Origin: CAG-873 sp910578365
GTDB taxonomy: Bacteria > Bacteroidota > Bacteroidia > Bacteroidales > Muribaculaceae
Reading direction: 5' to 3'
Assembly (NCBI GenBank): GCA_951635545.1
Contig: OX620685.1
Location: 1,612,001 to 1,676,000 of the forward strand
DNA length: 64,000 bases
Shown: positions 61,783 through 64,000 of the stretch, one piece after another
Position numbering within the stretch: position 1 is the first letter of the stretch
Layout: each line of letters opens with the position of its first letter
Program-made: the position numbers and the translations under genes
The notes under the pieces: generated by a model
What the model saw: the letters and a program-made list of their open reading frames with translations, nothing else
What the model was told of the DNA's origin: nothing
Database searches by the model: none

Positions 61783-63139
61783 CGGTATATGATTGTTATG
61801 TCGTACATTTGTACGGTTAAATGTTTTTGAATAATTTCAACTTCAAATTTCAGGATATTCAAGCATGGAATAAGGCAGATGTCATGTTGGTTGACTCCAT
61901 TAAGTACGATAGGTCCCCATGCTTTTACATCTAAAGACTGGATAGTTCGTTGGGGCGGTGAAACCGACCCCGTGTTTGCGACGAGAGTGCAAAAGATGTA
62001 GTTCCTGACAAAAGATTTGATAATATGACATACATAGGCATCGACATCAGCAAAGCGACTTTTGTAGCAGCCTTCCTTCACGGGAAAAGCTACCGTACCG
62101 AGACCTTCCCAAATGATGCTAAAGGCATCCGCAGGTTCATCTCGAAGCTTGACCCTGCCATCCACCACTGCGTGATGGAGGCGACAGGCAACTACTGTTT
62201 CCTCCTTCTTTATCTTCTTGACAAGTCGGGCATCCGGGCAAGCCTCATCAATCCGAAGAAGATTAAGAACTATGCCCGCGTGATGATGTCCGTAACCAAG
62301 ACGGATTCCAAAGACGCTTGTCTCATTGCCGATTTCGGGGAGAGGTTCAAGCCTGAACCCTATAAGTTCCCATCAGAACAGATAATGATTCTGAAGCAGA
62401 AGAAAACAGTCCTGCGTCAGCTCCAGAAGCAACTGACAGCGACAAAGAATCTATTCTCATCTCTTGAACCTCTGCCGGTTAAGGACAAGAAATGTCTGAC
62501 CTCACTGAAGCAGACCGTAACTTTCCTTGAAAAGCAGATCAAGTACATGCAGCAGGAAATGGAAGCGGTCGTGACCGATGTGTTTGACAGGCAGCTGAAA
62601 CTTCTTACCTCAATAAAAGGTATCGGAGTTACGCTTGCCACAGCACTGATTATAGCTACCGGAGGCTTTACCTACTTCGACAATGCCAAGCAGTTGTCCC
62701 GCTTTATCGGTATCTGTCCAACAATAGAACAGTCCGGCACGAGCATAAACATCCGGGGACATATCAACCGTAACGGTGATGAGACTCTGCGTTCAATGCT
62801 TTATGTGGCGGCATGGTCAGCAAGTCAGCACAACAAGGCGTGCAAGGAATGCTACCAACGATTACGAGGCAATGGAAAATCCGGCAAGGTTGCCATGATT
62901 GCCGTAGCAAACAAACTCGTCAGACAGGCTTTTGCTGTTGTGACATCCAATAATTCATATATCGACGGTTTCGTCTCTACGAAACCTGATACCACCGTCT
63001 GAACACTTCCTCTCTCCTTCTGGCGAGGGGATGCCCCAGCGGCGGGGGCGGCCTAAACCGCCCCCAAGAGCGGACGGAGGCATGACTATTCTCAAATAAT
63101 CTAAGGTGGATGTAATTTTTGCCTCATTTTATTTGGATT
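61783..63139 (+). mobile_element. IS110-family insertion sequence, copy B (boundaries not resolved)
   Basis: An intact IS110-type gene with 240 bp of non-coding sequence before it and ~137 bp after. The right flank contains a perfect GC hairpin (GGGGGCGG-CCTAAA-CCGCCCCC near 63046-63067). No terminal repeats are visible, so the true ends lie somewhere inside the stated range. Confidence 0.55.
62025..63002 (+). CDS. IS110-family DEDD recombinase/transposase
   Basis: 325 aa. RuvC-like residues lie in YIGIDISKATF, CVMEATGNYC and TKTDSKDACLIADF. The C-terminal Transposase_20 block is LLTSIKGIGVTLATALIIATGGFTYFDNAKQLSRFIGICPTIEQSG, with RGHINRNGDETLRSMLYVAAWSAS. It is a different subgroup from copy A and has its candidate bridge-RNA region at 61800-62020. 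Confidence 0.93.
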   Translation: MTYIGIDISKATFVAAFLHGKSYRTETFPNDAKGIRRFISKLDPAIHHCVMEATGNYCFLLLYLLDKSGIRASLINPKKIKNYARVMMSVTKTDSKDACLIADFGERFKPEPYKFPSEQIMILKQKKTVLRQLQKQLTATKNLFSSLEPLPVKDKKCLTSLKQTVTFLEKQIKYMQQEMEAVVTDVFDRQLKLLTSIKGIGVTLATALIIATGGFTYFDNAKQLSRFIGICPTIEQSGTSINIRGHINRNGDETLRSMLYVAAWSASQHNKACKECYQRLRGNGKSGKVAMIAVANKLVRQAFAVVTSNNSYIDGFVSTKPDTTV

Positions 63140-63490
63140 TTAATATAGTTCGTACTTGGTGTTGTCACGTTCAATCTCCATACCGCACGGACAGCGCAGT
63201 CTATCATTGACACCTGCGGCCACAAGCATGGCGGTCGCCAAAGCCTTAGAGCAAGTGCGGAATGTTCCCTTACCGTTAGCAGTCGCCCACACTCGACCAT
63301 CGTGCCGGCCGGCATAATTGCCGGAGCGGAGTTTAACATATAGATACATTTCGCCACACCCCTGCGCGATGTCAATCACATCACCGGGAGCAAGTGACAG
63401 CTTCTTGGCGATATGTGCTGATATATCAATCTTGCCGGAGGCATGGAATGATATGTCGTGCTTACGCGAGTTGGGCAATATACTTTTCAT
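63140..63490 (-). CDS. small element protein of unknown function
   Basis: 116 aa from ATG 63490 (MKSILPNSRKHDISFHASGKIDISAHIAKKLSLAPGDVIDI); a Met three codons upstream is also possible. The N-terminal half resembles a short beta-rich DNA-binding-like or swapped-hairpin fold (KIDISAHIAKKLSLAPGDVIDIAQG), and the C-terminal half has the Cys pair CPCG. I do not recognise the family. Same strand as the split gene at 60121-61773. Confidence 0.55.
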   Translation of the reverse strand: MKSILPNSRKHDISFHASGKIDISAHIAKKLSLAPGDVIDIAQGCGEMYLYVKLRSGNYAGRHDGRVWATANGKGTFRTCSKALATAMLVAAGVNDRLRCPCGMEIERDNTKYELY

Positions 63491-63692
63491 CATTGGCAAA
63501 ATTAGTTTTAATGATTAAGGTGCCCACTTTAAGTTGTGGGAGAGTTTTCAAAGAATACTCGTTTGTTAATTTTATACTATTTCTTTTTTCAATACTTCGG
63601 TTATTTTTTGAGAATTTGTTAACGGCTCCGAGGAGCCAAGTGTTTAATCCGTTAAAAATCTGATGTTTAGCATGAAAATTTAACACTAAAAA

Positions 63693-63776
63693 TTTGGTCA
63701 AGTCGTTGATTTTCAGTAACTTTAAGGTTATTCCACGACACTTAAAGACATGCTGATTTTCGAACTACTTGACCAA
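63693..63776 (+). promoter_or_regulatory. transposase promoter bracketed by an inverted repeat (right-edge IS)
   Basis: TTTG (63693-63696), 20-bp spacer, TAACTTTA (63717-63724). TTGGTCAAGT (63694-63703) overlaps the -33 box, and its inverse ACTTGACCAA (63767-63776) lies in codons 6-9 after the ATG at 63750. Same plan as the ISAs1 elements, but the transposase is different. Confidence 0.6.
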
Positions 63777-64000
63777 TATGAGGGCATCTGCCGGAGAGCT
63801 TTCTTCGGTTGCGCTACAAAGTTAAACAAAACTTTCAAAGCAAACATCATCGAGATACTGATTTTAATCATGTGCATACCGCGAAAGATAAACTTTCTTC
63901 AACTTGGACGCTACGGGAGACGTAAGGAACAGCGATACCGCCAGACATTCCGTAAGGATTTCGACTGGCTGTGCTTCAACATGAATCTCGCTGCCGACCG
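63750..64000 (+). CDS. transposase, N-terminal part (runs off the window)
   Basis: 83 codons visible: MLIFELLDQYEGICRRAFFG, then CATKLNKTFKANIIEILILIMCIPRKINFLQLGRYGRRKEQRYRQTFRKDFDWLCFNM. The helical N-terminus with FLQLGRYG...EQRYRQTF..DFDW resembles IS4-type transposases of Bacteroidetes. The catalytic domain lies beyond the window, so the family is tentative. Confidence 0.6.
   Translation, partial: MLIFELLDQYEGICRRAFFGCATKLNKTFKANIIEILILIMCIPRKINFLQLGRYGRRKEQRYRQTFRKDFDWLCFNMNLAAD

Overview
The window is chromosomal DNA of a Bacteroidales bacterium, most likely a Muribaculaceae (S24-7) gut commensal. The evidence is the 16S rRNA signature, SusC/SusD-type nutrient uptake genes, an LptD of the Bacteroidetes kind, and many promoters of the Bacteroidetes form TTTG-N20-TAnnTTTG. 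No taxonomic search was possible, so the family-level call is inference.

The left half (1-28.6 kb) is mostly ordinary core genome. It holds the end of an OmpA-family protein, an acyl-ACP thioesterase, lptD, a susC-susD-lipoprotein uptake operon, eno, a cell-wall hydrolase-like DUF1460 lipase/amidase-fold protein, a CHASE2-like sensor paired with a caspase-fold protein, a complete rrn operon (16S, tRNA-Ala, 23S, 5S), a GH2 beta-galactosidase, efp, and a sugar O-acetyltransferase/DUF1349 pair. Two defects stand out. susC carries an in-frame amber codon, and an ISAs1 element has inserted into the terminator hairpin that closed the sus operon.

At about 28.6 kb a regulator gene is cut off by an IS21 remnant. 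That remnant is itself cut off at about 29.67 kb, where an integrated element with a tyrosine recombinase begins. The element runs to near the end of the window. It carries a 21-bp iteron-like repeat array, small phage-like proteins, and one giant gene for a polyvalent protein (N-terminal LPDFDTF repeats, a DdrB-like ParB domain, an inorganic-pyrophosphatase-like domain and a DarB-like DNA methylase domain). This gene has been hit by IS66 (which itself carries a nested ISAs1), IS110, a second IS66 and IS982, and then ends at a third IS66. Removing the insertions with one copy of each target duplication restores one open frame of 3409 codons with no stop or frameshift. Two short, protein-like reading frames lie in the +1 frame inside low-complexity linkers of this giant gene.

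The third IS66 lacks matching target duplications and joins the giant gene to an oppositely oriented element gene, so the element was rearranged by recombination between IS66 copies. That minus-strand gene is itself split by a third ISAs1 copy, and a second IS110 lies just upstream of it. A partial transposase gene runs off the right edge. Overall, 28.6-64 kb looks like a decaying prophage-like element loaded with insertion sequences. Several of these show notable self-regulation: inverted repeats that flank the transposase promoter, and IS110 ends that could encode bridge RNAs.
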